Source of the DNA: Herbaspirillum sp. DW155
Lineage (GTDB): Bacteria; Pseudomonadota; Gammaproteobacteria; Burkholderiales; Burkholderiaceae_D
NCBI RefSeq assembly: GCF_037076565.1
Contig: NZ_AP029028.1
Coordinates: forward strand, 5,146,001 to 5,210,000
Reading direction: 5' to 3'
DNA: 64,000 nt
A program made the position numbers and the translations under genes. The notes beneath the pieces are model-generated. The model was not told where the DNA came from, made no database searches, and worked only from the letters and a program-made list of their open reading frames with translations. Below are positions 1-8,350 of the stretch, in pieces. Numbering within the stretch: position 1 is the first letter of the stretch; every line of letters starts with the position of its first letter.

Positions 1-2
1 TG

Positions 3-95
3 GTACGCGAATGGGCGGCCAAACGTCTTTCTCCCGCTGATCAGGATGCCTTGTGGGGTGAATCCTCGGCGCGGATTTATGGCCTGATGCCATAA
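3..95 (+). CDS. Amidohydrolase family 2 protein, C-terminal end only
   Basis: The reading frame is open from the window edge to a TAA at 93-95 and gives about 30 residues. It ends in a motif resembling ESSARIYGLMP. Metal-dependent hydrolases of the amidohydrolase-2 (TIM-barrel) family often end in a similar way, with a GNAARLYGL-like tail that follows an SxxD helix. The start and the catalytic core lie outside the window, so neither substrate nor pathway can be read. The next gene on the same strand starts 117 bp downstream and is functionally unrelated. The family assignment rests only on this short tail. Confidence 0.5.
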   Translation, partial: VREWAAKRLSPADQDALWGESSARIYGLMP

Positions 96-212
96 GGTTT
101 TCCCCGGATTCCTTTTCATTGCCAAGCGCAATTCCCGGTGCGATATTGCATCGAGGGAAGTCTTGTCATGACAAGGTAAGGGGAGATAAAAATCAAACGC
201 CTCAAACGCAAC

Positions 213-1718
213 ATGACCCTGATCATCTGCGTCCTGGCGCTGATGGCAGCCGTCATCACCGCGCTGGTGCTCTATCAGAGCTACAAGCAGATAGAACGCA
301 GCTCGATCAATCATGCCCTGAACGTGGCGCGCATTGCGCAACGCTCGATCTCGCGCAACATGGAACTGCTCTCGCTGGCCCTGGACAGCCTGGCCTGGCG
401 CTATCGCCATACCCGGCTGCACAGCATGCCCGCGCAACAGCAGCTGGAATTCCTGCTGGGCGAAAAGGTCGAGGCCAGCTATATCGCCGCGCAGGGCATC
501 GTCAATGCCGAAGGCGAACTGGTGGTCGGTTCGCCGGTACTGGGCGAGATCATGCCCGGGCTCTTTTCGGGACGCGATTTCTTCGACGTTCCGCGCAACG
601 ACGCAGGCGCCACGCTGTACGTCTCGCCACCGCTGTCGGTGCGCATCGAACGGCGCGTCCACGTGATCGTGCTCTCCAAGCGCCTGGTGGAGGTGGATGG
701 CAGTTTTGCCGGCATCGCCTTCATGGTGCTGTACCTGGACTATTTCCGGCAGCTCTTCGAGGGCCTGTCACTGGACAAGCATGCCGTCATCTCGCTCTAT
801 TCCATGAATGGAGTCGCCTACATGCGCCAGCCTTACGACGAGGCCTTCATCGGATCGCAGGCGGGTCATCTCCCGCATCTGCATACCATGCTGTCGCCAG
901 ACTCGCCCGCCGAAGGCAGCTATTTCGCGCGCTCCCCGCAGGATGAAGTGCAACGCCTGTATGCCTATGTGCGCATCCCGCAGAACCGCTGGGTGGTCTT
1001 CATCGGATGGGCCAAGCGTGAACTGTTCGGTGAATGGACGCGCATGCTGTATGCGGTCGTGTTCCTGATGGCAGCCTTCAGTATCGCCGGCATCTATCTC
1101 ATCAGCCGGCTGCGCGACGAATTCTTCCGCCGCAGCAAGCTGGACCAGCAACTGGAAGAGCAGGCCCGCACCGACAAACTGACCGGCCTGCTGAACCGCC
1201 GCGCCCTCGACGAGAGCTTGCAAGGGGCATGGCACAAAGCCCAGCGTAATGAAATGGCGCGCTTTGCGGTGCTGTTTGCGGATGTGGATTTCTTCAAGCT
1301 CTACAACGATACCTATGGCCATAAGGCGGGCGATTATGCCCTGGTGGCCGTGGCCCGTTGCATCAGGGGCGCGGTCGCCCGACATTGCGACCGGAGCGGA
1401 CGCTATGGCGGCGAGGAATTCGTGGCGCTGCTCGACGAAGCCGATGCCGAGGGCGCACTGCATGTGGCCAAGCAGATCCTTGCGGCGCTGCAGGCGCAGA
1501 AGATCCCGCATGAACGCAGTCCCTTCGGCCGCCTCACCATCAGCATCGGCATAGCCTGCCTGGACCGCAGCGTGCACCGCAGTGTCGAGGAAGTGGTGAA
1601 GGCGGCCGACCAGGCGCTCTATCAGGCCAAGCGCGAAGGCCGCAACCGCGCGCGCCTGTTCCAGGCGCCGGCCGAGATGGCGCCGGCCGGATGGCAGTTC
1701 AGTTCAGCGAACAGTTGA
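213..1718 (+). CDS. Membrane-bound diguanylate cyclase with periplasmic sensor domain
   Basis: A 501-residue inner-membrane enzyme expected to make cyclic di-GMP from two GTP. A membrane helix lies at about residues 2-22. A periplasmic Cache-like sensing region of about 240 residues follows, then a second helix near 275-295 (VVFLMAAFSIAGIYLI) and a cytoplasmic GGDEF domain. The active-site motif is GGEEF at about 399-403. An RHCD inhibitory I-site sits five residues before it, so the enzyme is probably active and product-inhibited. The ATG at 213 has no good ribosome site. A GGGGAG at 180-185 is correctly spaced for an in-frame ATC codon at 192, which would add the basic residues KRLKRN before the first helix. 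The end overlaps the 3' end of the convergent pbpG gene by 20 bp. The ligand is unknown. Confidence 0.93.
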   Translation: MTLIICVLALMAAVITALVLYQSYKQIERSSINHALNVARIAQRSISRNMELLSLALDSLAWRYRHTRLHSMPAQQQLEFLLGEKVEASYIAAQGIVNAEGELVVGSPVLGEIMPGLFSGRDFFDVPRNDAGATLYVSPPLSVRIERRVHVIVLSKRLVEVDGSFAGIAFMVLYLDYFRQLFEGLSLDKHAVISLYSMNGVAYMRQPYDEAFIGSQAGHLPHLHTMLSPDSPAEGSYFARSPQDEVQRLYAYVRIPQNRWVVFIGWAKRELFGEWTRMLYAVVFLMAAFSIAGIYLISRLRDEFFRRSKLDQQLEEQARTDKLTGLLNRRALDESLQGAWHKAQRNEMARFAVLFADVDFFKLYNDTYGHKAGDYALVAVARCIRGAVARHCDRSGRYGGEEFVALLDEADAEGALHVAKQILAALQAQKIPHERSPFGRLTISIGIACLDRSVHRSVEEVVKAADQALYQAKREGRNRARLFQAPAEMAPAGWQFSSANS

Positions 1719-2871
1719 GCCACTTGGCGATGCGCACGCCATCCAGGCGCGAGCCCTCGGCGGTATCGCTGCCCAGCATGGTGACGATCACCGGACGGCG
1801 GTCATGCACCAGCAGGCGCAGCACCATGTTGTGGCCGGATTCGTTGATGAAGCCGGTCTTCTGCAGCGAGGCGTTGACCTGGCCGTAGCGGATCAGGCGG
1901 TTGGAATTGATGTACTGCAACTGGCCGCGTCCGATGTTGATGATCTTCTGCTTGTCCAGCGAATCATTGCGGATGAGCTGGTAGCGATTGGCCGCCTTGA
2001 CCAGTTCGGCCAGCTCGCGCGGGGTCGAGACATTCTCGGGCGAGAGGCCGGTGCCGTTCTCGAAATGGGTATGGCTCATGCCCAACTCCCTGGCGCGCGC
2101 ATTCATGGCCGCCACGAAGGCCGGACGGCCACCCGGATAGTCGCGGCTGATGGCGGCGGCCGCACGGTTTTCGGACGACATCAGGGCAATGTGCAGCATG
2201 TCCGCACGCGAGAGGCTCGCACCCACGTTCAGACGCGAATGGGTGAACTTGAGGTTGTCCAGATCGTCCTCGGTCACCTCCAGACGCTGGTTCATGGGCA
2301 GCGATTTCTGGTCCAGCCAGACGATGGCCGTCATCAGCTTGCTCACCGAGGCGATGGGCGCGACCGTATCGGGGTTGCGTTCAAAGAGCGGGGTATTGGT
2401 CTGTTCATCCAGCACATACACGCCACGCGAGAAGATGTGGCGGCGCGAGGCTTCCGTGAAGCCGCAACGCGAGAGCAGCTCCGGCTTGGTGTTGGTCGCC
2501 GCCGCCGGGGTGGCGGCGGTGGCTGCGGTGGCTGCGCTGGTCACTGCGGCCGTGCTTGCCGCGCCCACCGCAGCGGCGGAGGCTGCCGCCGCATGGCCGC
2601 GACGGCGGACATGGTGCGCGCTGCGCGCCGCTGGCGCCGCCGCCTTCTTGCGCACGCTGCGTTTGCGGCCCTTGGCACCGCTGGTGGCGGGACGATGCTT
2701 GCCCGCCGTGGAACCGGCGGCCTGGGCTTCGCTGACCTTGCCGGAGAGCGCCGTCAACACCAGCAGCAGGACGCTGCACATCAGCAGGCGTGCCAGCACG
2801 CCGGCGCGGCGCAGGATCAACAGGAAAAAGCGTAAATCATTACCGGAACGGGACTGCTGCGTGCAAAACAT
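1699..2871 (-). CDS. pbpG: D-alanyl-D-alanine endopeptidase (PBP7 type, peptidase S11)
   Basis: A periplasmic low-molecular-weight penicillin-binding protein of about 390 residues, predicted to cut cross-links in peptidoglycan. All three serine-peptidase motifs are visible: SVSK with the nucleophile near residue 175, SEN in SSENRAAAA, and KTG in LQKTGFINESGHNM. A hydrophobic signal segment (LLMCSVLLLVLTALSG) is followed by a long Ala/Lys/Arg-rich linker before the catalytic domain. The chosen start has AAGG nine bases upstream. An in-frame ATG at 2898 is possible, and the open frame extends to 3093. The gene is divergent from a MurA-family gene 250 bp away, which fits a shared cell-wall context. 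The family is clear, but whether the activity is endo- or carboxypeptidase is inferred from similarity to PBP7. Confidence 0.9.
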   Translation of the reverse strand: MFCTQQSRSGNDLRFFLLILRRAGVLARLLMCSVLLLVLTALSGKVSEAQAAGSTAGKHRPATSGAKGRKRSVRKKAAAPAARSAHHVRRRGHAAAASAAAVGAASTAAVTSAATAATAATPAAATNTKPELLSRCGFTEASRRHIFSRGVYVLDEQTNTPLFERNPDTVAPIASVSKLMTAIVWLDQKSLPMNQRLEVTEDDLDNLKFTHSRLNVGASLSRADMLHIALMSSENRAAAAISRDYPGGRPAFVAAMNARARELGMSHTHFENGTGLSPENVSTPRELAELVKAANRYQLIRNDSLDKQKIINIGRGQLQYINSNRLIRYGQVNASLQKTGFINESGHNMVLRLLVHDRRPVIVTMLGSDTAEGSRLDGVRIAKWLNCSLN

Positions 2872-3122
2872 CGTCGAAAACCTTGTCGGTGCGTTCATCC
2901 AAGACCGGCCATGATACGGAAACTTGGCTTTTGATGCAGCACCCTTGAGCTTGGTGCATCCACCGGTGAAGAAGATGACAAGGCGACAAACCCCGAGCCA
3001 CGCCCCGAGCGCACCATAATTTGCTTCCCTCGCTGCAACCGGGCGGCGCATAATCTGTCCATTCCCGGCCGGGGCAGGCTGCTTCCGGCGCACTCCCGTC
3101 TGACTGAACCGTTGATTTCTTC

Positions 3123-4424
3123 ATGTCCAATCTCATCGTACACGGTGGCCGCCCGCTGCGCGGCGACATCATCCCTTCCGCCAACAAGAATGCGGTCCTC
3201 CCCATCCTCTGTGCCACGCTGTTGACCGACCAGCCGCTGCGGCTGATCGGCATTCCCGAGATCACCGACGTCAAGAAGATCCTGGAGATCTTCCGCGTGC
3301 TGGGCAGCGAGGTGAAGGTGGACTATGCCAGCGGCGTGCTGGAGCTGCATCACCGCGATACCCGTTTCGATCCCAAGATCCACCATCTGCCGGAGGAGAT
3401 GCGTTCCTCCATCATGCTGGTGCCACCGCTGTTGGCGCGCTTCGGCGTGGCGCGGCTGGAAAACGACGTCAAGGGCTGCACCCTGGGCGTGCGCGAGATC
3501 GATCCCCACGTCGAGGTATTCCAGCGCTTTGGCGCCCAGGTCGAAAGCAGTCCTGATTCGCTCATCATCCGCACCCACGGCCGCATGCAGGCCAACCATC
3601 ACTGGCTGGACTATGCCTCGGTCACCACCACCGAGAACTTCGTGCTGTGCGCCGCTGCGGCCGAGGGCGAATCGGTGCTCACCAATGCGGCTTCCGAACC
3701 GCACGTGCAGGAGTTCTGCCGTTTCATAGCGATGATGGGCGTGCAGATCGAGGGCATCGGCACCTCGCGCGTGAGCGTGCGCGGCGGCGGCCAGCTGGGT
3801 GGCGGCGAATTCCGCTTCGACGAGGATTTCCACGAGATCGCCACCTTCCTCGCCATGGGCGCCATCACCGGTGGTCAGGTCCGGGTGCGCAACAGCGCGC
3901 CCCAACAGTTCCCGCTGATCGACCGCACCTTCGCCAAGTTCGGCGTGGAAGTGGTGCATGAAAACGGCTGGTCGCACACCCGCCAGAACGGCCCGCTCAA
4001 GGTCGTCAAACCCTTTACCAGCAACATCCTGACCAAGGTGGAAGCGGCGCCCTGGCCGTATCTTCCGGTGGACCTGCTGCCCATCTTCATCGCCCTGGGC
4101 GTCAAGGCCGAGGGCAATACCATGTTCTGGAACAAGATCTACGACGGTGCCATGGGCTGGAGCAGCGAACTCTCCAAGTTCGGTGCCCACGTGTTCCTGG
4201 GCGATCCGCATCGCCTCATCACCTTCGGCGGACTGCCGCTCTCGCCGGCCTCGGTGGAGAGCCCCTACATCATCCGCGTGGCCATCGCCCTGTTCATGGT
4301 GGCCGCCAGCATCGAAGGCCGCTCCGAAATCCGCAATGCCCTGCCGATCCGCCGCGCCCATCCTAAGTTCGTGGAAAACCTGCGTTCGCTGGGGGCCGTG
4401 GTGGATTGGGTCGAGGAAGACTGA
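3123..4424 (+). CDS. MurA-family enolpyruvyl transferase, divergent paralogue
   Basis: A 433-residue protein of the EPSP synthase/MurA fold. MurA transfers enolpyruvate from PEP to UDP-GlcNAc at the first committed step of peptidoglycan synthesis. Catalytic landmarks are kept: K22-N23 in SANKNAVLPIL, R94 in MRSSIML, C119 in VKGCTLGVREIDPH (the PEP and fosfomycin-reactive Cys of MurA), and an Asp in LPVDLLP where MurA has its general base. The surroundings differ from housekeeping MurA: the loop reads KGCTLGVRE where MurA has GGCTIGARP, and the usual FENRF motif is NKIYDG. No hisG, ptsN or toluene-tolerance genes lie nearby, as they often do around the main murA. I read it as a second MurA-like enzyme whose substrate may differ. 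A strong terminator follows at 4530. Confidence 0.8.
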   Translation: MSNLIVHGGRPLRGDIIPSANKNAVLPILCATLLTDQPLRLIGIPEITDVKKILEIFRVLGSEVKVDYASGVLELHHRDTRFDPKIHHLPEEMRSSIMLVPPLLARFGVARLENDVKGCTLGVREIDPHVEVFQRFGAQVESSPDSLIIRTHGRMQANHHWLDYASVTTTENFVLCAAAAEGESVLTNAASEPHVQEFCRFIAMMGVQIEGIGTSRVSVRGGGQLGGGEFRFDEDFHEIATFLAMGAITGGQVRVRNSAPQQFPLIDRTFAKFGVEVVHENGWSHTRQNGPLKVVKPFTSNILTKVEAAPWPYLPVDLLPIFIALGVKAEGNTMFWNKIYDGAMGWSSELSKFGAHVFLGDPHRLITFGGLPLSPASVESPYIIRVAIALFMVAASIEGRSEIRNALPIRRAHPKFVENLRSLGAVVDWVEED

Positions 4425-4529
4425 AGCGGTTTCCGTGCGCCGGCAATCGGCCGGAAAGTGGCGGCAGGTTTCATCCCGCAGTTGGGTCAGATGCTTCACC
4501 CGCCCTGAAGCGATTTCCTGCTGACCTGC

Positions 4530-4561
4530 GACAACGGGCGGCTCACAGGCCGCCCGTTGTC
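4530..4561 (+). terminator. Rho-independent terminator after the MurA-like gene
   Basis: A perfect 13-bp stem (GACAACGGGCGGC with its complement) encloses a 6-base loop and is followed by ATTTTCC. It lies 105 bp after the MurA-like stop and 27 bp beyond the stop of the minus-strand peptide gene. It may therefore end transcription from both sides. Confidence 0.85.
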
Positions 4562-4587
4562 ATTTTCCTTCCATTGCGCCGAAACCC

Positions 4588-4659
4588 TCAGAACAGCAGG
4601 ATCAGCAGCAGGATGATGGGAATCGGAATCCCCAAGAGCCAGAGCAGAATGGCACCCAT
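4588..4659 (-). CDS. 23-residue hydrophobic membrane peptide
   Basis: A very short gene encoding one membrane helix. It begins MGAILLWLLG, continues with an IPIPII motif and ends in Leu/Ile-rich sequence with a terminal Phe. An AGGAGA ribosome site sits about six bases before the ATG, which is strong support for translation. It starts 12 bp after the stop of the larger membrane protein upstream and is presumably in its operon. I recall small proteins of this MG-ILLWLLGIPIPI type from proteobacterial genomes without an assigned role. An inner-membrane location and an accessory function with the upstream protein are inferences. Confidence 0.75.
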   Translation of the reverse strand: MGAILLWLLGIPIPIILLLILLF

Positions 4660-4671
4660 GTCAGTCTCCTA

Positions 4672-5808
4672 TCAAAGTTGATGTTCAGGTGCGCCGACGC
4701 GGTGATCGTGTTGATCGTGCACGCGCTGGTGCAGCACCGGCTCGCCGTAGAGTTCATTGCGGTCACGCAGGCGGCCGCCATAGGTGGCCAGCCAGCTGGC
4801 GACGAAGGCTCCGCACAGCAGCGCCAGGAACATCCACAGCGCGGCATAGGCAGCGGCCTTGCGGGCGGCGTCGGCGGCTTCCTTGGCCTTGGTGGCGGCC
4901 TGCTCCAGATTGCGCTGGTAGGCGGCGAAGGTATCGGCCACGCGCTTCTCGGCATCGGCTTGCGACAGGCCGGTGTGGCGCGCCACCAGCTGGCCCAGGT
5001 AACGCTTGTCGTTGTCGGCCAGTTGCTGGTTGGCCAGCGAGTAGCCGAACACGCGCGCCACTTCCATGCGCTGGGCCGCGCTCAGTTCACGGCCATCGGC
5101 GGGCGTCGGTGCGGCCAGCGGGGCAGCAGGTGCAGCGGACGCAGCCGGAGCGGCAGAACCGGTGGCGGCATCGTTGCCGCCAGGCGCAGTCACCGGCGCG
5201 GCAGGTGCAGCACCGGCGCCGGGGGCAGCGCTGGTGTTGGTCCCGGTGCGGAACATGGAATCGATGAAGTATCCCGCAGCGCGATCGGCCAGGTTGCCCG
5301 CCTGTTGCGCACCGTCCGGGCCCATGGCCGCAGCGCTCGCGACGGCACCGGTTCCCAGCGCACCGCCGGCGGCCCCGATGGTCCTGGCGCCGCCCGAGAT
5401 CACGCTGCCCACGGCCGAGCCCAGCAGGGCGGCGGTGGCCAGCGAGGCCACTGCCCAGGCCAGCAGGCCATGCGCGGTATCGCGGAAATAGACTTCACGG
5501 GTATGCAGGCCGGCCCACTTCACGCGCAGGCGACCGGCCAGGAAACCGCCGATGGCCGAGGCCGCGATCTGGGTGAAGAGCAGCCAGCCGGCCGTGGAAT
5601 AACCGATGGTCTTGGCCGAGACCCCTTCGCCGGACCACGGCGAGATCGATGAAAAACCGAGGCCGAAGCCCAGCATCACGAGGATGAAGGACAGCGCCGC
5701 CGCCGCGAAGGCACCGGCCAGGATGGCGCCCCAGGAGACGCCGGAGCCGTTGTTGTCGGCGGCCTCGACGCTGGCCGCTGGAAGGGGATGGATGGTTGAG
5801 GTGGTCAT
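4672..5808 (-). CDS. PhnA-like multi-pass membrane protein of unknown function
   Basis: About 378 residues. After a short polar N-terminus comes SWGAILAGAFAAAALSFILV, the first of three or four membrane helices within the first 160 residues. A Pro/Ala-rich low-complexity stretch follows near residues 185-240, then an acidic/basic helical region and one more helix near the end. The start at 5808 has GAGGAG at good spacing; upstream in-frame ATGs lack one. Proteins with this opening are sometimes labelled PhnA-like, but nothing here supports phosphonate metabolism. It is followed 12 bp later by the 23-residue membrane peptide, so the two probably act together, perhaps in envelope stress. I do not recognise a biochemical function. 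Confidence 0.72.
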   Translation of the reverse strand: MTTSTIHPLPAASVEAADNNGSGVSWGAILAGAFAAAALSFILVMLGFGLGFSSISPWSGEGVSAKTIGYSTAGWLLFTQIAASAIGGFLAGRLRVKWAGLHTREVYFRDTAHGLLAWAVASLATAALLGSAVGSVISGGARTIGAAGGALGTGAVASAAAMGPDGAQQAGNLADRAAGYFIDSMFRTGTNTSAAPGAGAAPAAPVTAPGGNDAATGSAAPAASAAPAAPLAAPTPADGRELSAAQRMEVARVFGYSLANQQLADNDKRYLGQLVARHTGLSQADAEKRVADTFAAYQRNLEQAATKAKEAADAARKAAAYAALWMFLALLCGAFVASWLATYGGRLRDRNELYGEPVLHQRVHDQHDHRVGAPEHQL

Positions 5809-6073
5809 GAGTCTCCTCGCGATTCTTGATGGATTGATCCCTGCGGCGAGCGCAGGGCCGGGGGGCATTGCCACGATGAGACTGTAGGGGCGCGCTAGCG
5901 GCGGCGCCATCGGCGCAGTTCTTCAGCCGGCGTAGGAAAGTGGGAAAAAATCAGCGCGACATAGCGGAAAACCTGCCCGGCACATCCGCGCCGGGTCTTA
6001 TAGAATGGCCGCTCGCGCATCGTCCCTGCCGTCGCCCGAGGCGGCGGATCACTCCTCTCAGCTCACGACTCAC

Positions 6074-6727
6074 ATGGCCATTACCCATTTCCTGTTCGAC
6101 CTCGACGGCACGCTCATGGACAGCGACGCCCTGCACCACGCCGCCTTCAACACCATCCTCTCGCGCTGGGACCGCTCGGTGGATGTCGACTACTACAAGA
6201 CCCACATCATGGGCGCCTCCAATGCCATGATCTTCAATCACCTCTTCCCCGGCATGCCGCCGGAGCAATATCTGCCGCTGGCCGAAGAAAAAGAGCAGCT
6301 GTTCCGCTCGCAGCTGGACCAAGAGGTCGCGCCCACGCCCGGCATCGAACGCCTGCTGGAGCACATCGCCCGCATCGGCGGACGGTCGGCCGTCGTCACC
6401 AATGCACCGCGCGCCAATGCCGAGCTGATGTTGAAGGCCACCGGCCTGGCCGGCCGCTTCGATACGCTGGTGATCGGCGATGAACTGGCGCGCGCCAAGC
6501 CCGATCCGCTGCCCTACCTGACCGCCCTGCAACTGCTGGGCGGCCGGCCGGAACAGGCGGTGGCCTTCGAGGATTCGGGTTCGGGTGTGAAAGCCGCCAG
6601 CAGCGCGCAGGTCTGGACCTTCGGCATGCTGGGCGGACTGGATGAAGCGCGCCTGCGTGCGGCCGGCGCACATGCGGTGATCCGCGATTTCAATGACCAG
6701 GCGCTGTGGGACAAGCTGGGCGGATGA
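6074..6727 (+). CDS. HAD-superfamily hydrolase (phosphoglycolate phosphatase-like)
   Basis: A 217-residue cytoplasmic phosphatase of the haloacid dehalogenase fold, subfamily IA. Motif I is FDLDGTLMDSD at residues 8-18, with the nucleophilic Asp. Motif II is VVTNAPRAN. The motif III Lys lies in ARAKPDPLPYL and motif IV in FEDSGSGVKAA. A helical cap of about 60 residues lies between motifs I and II. The family removes phosphate from small sugar phosphates or phosphoglycolate, and the substrate here cannot be read. No clear ribosome site precedes the ATG at 6074. The frame is open back to 6005, but the extra residues look unrelated. It converges with the DUF1211 gene, with 10 bp between the stops. 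Confidence 0.88.
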   Translation: MAITHFLFDLDGTLMDSDALHHAAFNTILSRWDRSVDVDYYKTHIMGASNAMIFNHLFPGMPPEQYLPLAEEKEQLFRSQLDQEVAPTPGIERLLEHIARIGGRSAVVTNAPRANAELMLKATGLAGRFDTLVIGDELARAKPDPLPYLTALQLLGGRPEQAVAFEDSGSGVKAASSAQVWTFGMLGGLDEARLRAAGAHAVIRDFNDQALWDKLGG

Positions 6728-6737
6728 GTTCGCGCAA

Positions 6738-7319
6738 TCAGTTGACGCTGGTGCGCGCCGCTTCGAAGTGATGGTCCGGCAGGAACCACAGCAGAGCGAG
6801 CAGCACGTAGACCGCGGTGGCGCCCAGCGGCGTGACCAGTGACAACGGAATGGCCAGCGCATAACACAGGATGGAGAGCGCATTCTTGCGGCCCTGGCCG
6901 AGCAGGGCCGCCAGCGACGGATGCGCGGCCTCGCTGTGGCGCAAGGCGCGTTTCAACAGCAGGAAGGACAGCGAGCACATCAGCAGCACCACGCCATAGC
7001 AAGCTACCGGCGCGCTCTGGCGATGATGGTTGGCCACCCATGAGGTGACCAGCGGCAGCAGCGACAGCCAGAACAGCAGATGCAGATTGGCCCACAGCAC
7101 CCGGCGGTCGACCTGCGTGGCCAGGTGCAGCAGGTGATGGTGATTGACCCAGTAGATGCCGATGTAGACAAAGCTGAGCACATAGCTCAACAGCGGCGGC
7201 ATGAGTGGTGCCAGATCGGCGAGTCGCGCGCCCTGCGGCGTTTGCAGCCCCAGCACCATAATGGTGATCGCGATGGCGATGACGCCATCGCTGAAGGCTT
7301 CCAGCCGCGACTTGTTCAC
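6738..7319 (-). CDS. TMEM175/DUF1211-type potassium channel-like membrane protein
   Basis: A 193-residue membrane protein with six probable helices. The diagnostic N-terminal motif of the TMEM175 family is present as RLEAFSDGVIAIAITIMVL (family consensus RxxxFSDxVxAIAITL). In studied members this motif lines a potassium-selective pore, so a K+ leak channel in the inner membrane is the likely role. Translation appears to start at GTG 7317-7319, whose last two bases overlap the TGA of the upstream DUF1275 gene (GTGA). That four-base overlap implies translational coupling. The frame is open far upstream, but that stretch is the shadow of the neighbouring gene. Confidence 0.85.
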   Translation of the reverse strand: MNKSRLEAFSDGVIAIAITIMVLGLQTPQGARLADLAPLMPPLLSYVLSFVYIGIYWVNHHHLLHLATQVDRRVLWANLHLLFWLSLLPLVTSWVANHHRQSAPVACYGVVLLMCSLSFLLLKRALRHSEAAHPSLAALLGQGRKNALSILCYALAIPLSLVTPLGATAVYVLLALLWFLPDHHFEAARTSVN

Positions 7320-8020
7320 TGACCCGCCGCCGTGGCCGGCAGTGGCTGGCGGAATTCCCACACGACCAGCGCCACCAGGATCAGCACCGGCACGATCAGC
7401 CCGGCGAAGCCGATGGCGTGATAGGCGAAGGCGGCGGCAATGGCGCCCGCGCCAAAGGACAGCACCGGCCACACGAACTTGATGCAGCGCTCGGTGGTAC
7501 CGGCATCGGCGGCGCCGCGCAGCATGTCCACCACGTCGATCACCACCTGGGTGACGTTGCCGGTCATGAGCGAAGTCGGCGCCAGATGCGCCAGCAGCAG
7601 GCGGCTGATGGCGCTGTGCACGCCCATGGAGGCGGTGCCCAGCAGGCCGGCGGCCATCACCCAGCTGGCCGTGGGTGACTGCACCGGTGCGGCGGCGATG
7701 CCGCAGACCATGAACCCGATCAGCAGCAGCAGTTGCAGCAGGAGCGACCAGCCCAGCGCGCGACCACGGCGGCGCTGGATGGCGGCGATGTAAACCCGTG
7801 CCACGGCCACACCGAGGATGAAGGCCGGGAAGGCCAGGAACTTGAGCAGGATGGACATCTGCGAACTGTCCGCCAGGGCCGCACCGATGAGGATGAAGTT
7901 GCCCGTCACGTGCGCCGTGAACAGACCAAACAGGGCAATGAAACCCAGGGTATCGACATAGGCGGCGAGGAAGGCCAGTCCGGCGGACTGGAGGCGATTG
8001 TTGCGTTGTGCGGCATTCAT
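7316..8020 (-). CDS. DUF1275 (YoaK family) membrane protein
   Basis: A 234-residue protein with about six membrane helices. The family signature is clear: AAYVDTLGFIALFGLFTAHVTGN near the N-terminus and LAPTSLMTGNVTQVVIDVV in the second half. DUF1275/YoaK proteins are inner-membrane proteins of unknown transport function. The start at 8020 is the only Met ahead of the conserved region; its ribosome site is weak (GCGAG about eight bases away). The stop overlaps the DUF1211 start by four bases, so the pair is an operon. The divergent FixJ-like regulator gene starts 330 bp away. Confidence 0.85.
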   Translation of the reverse strand: MNAAQRNNRLQSAGLAFLAAYVDTLGFIALFGLFTAHVTGNFILIGAALADSSQMSILLKFLAFPAFILGVAVARVYIAAIQRRRGRALGWSLLLQLLLLIGFMVCGIAAAPVQSPTASWVMAAGLLGTASMGVHSAISRLLLAHLAPTSLMTGNVTQVVIDVVDMLRGAADAGTTERCIKFVWPVLSFGAGAIAAAFAYHAIGFAGLIVPVLILVALVVWEFRQPLPATAAGQ

Positions 8021-8350
8021 GAGGGGGTCTCGCTTCTGTTCTGAGGGCGGGGGCCAGGCCGCACACCTTAGCACCGCCGGCGCGAGGCGCCCATTATCCC
8101 TGTGGATAAGACAAGCACGGCATTGGCTGAACCATTGCCGATACGGCAACGATACAGGCGAAGAAGCTGCCACAAAGGCATTTTCTACAAAAAAGAGCAC
8201 ATTTGTACAATCCAAACCCGGCCTGAATGCTGATGATGCGAGTACTGCACGGCATGGCCGGTGGCGTCTGCGAAGCTTGCGCGCCCTGCTCCGACGCAAT
8301 CGGCCTTGTTCGCGCGAGGATTTTCGCAACCCGGCAAGACGGATGAAACC
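8021..8350. promoter_or_regulatory. Divergent promoter region with small dyads
   Basis: Non-coding space between the DUF1275 operon and the FixJ-like regulator. It holds a perfect dyad TTGCCG-ATA-CGGCAA at 8135-8149 and a TTGTACAA palindrome at 8203-8210 in an A/T-richer stretch. Either could be an operator. A single perfect DnaA-box sequence lies at 8101-8109. I see no gene here. Confidence 0.45.

Noticed and set aside
2895-4499. Long minus-strand frame antisense to the MurA-like gene, and similar long His/Gln/Arg-rich frames antisense to most genes
   Set aside because: These are the usual shadows in GC-rich DNA. The sense frames carry the conserved motifs.
8101-8109. Perfect DnaA-box sequence TGTGGATAA, with another at 47390-47398 and a near match at 59126
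   Set aside because: The boxes are isolated, tens of kilobases apart, and no dnaA, dnaN, gidA or AT-rich unwinding region is present, so there is no case for a replication origin.
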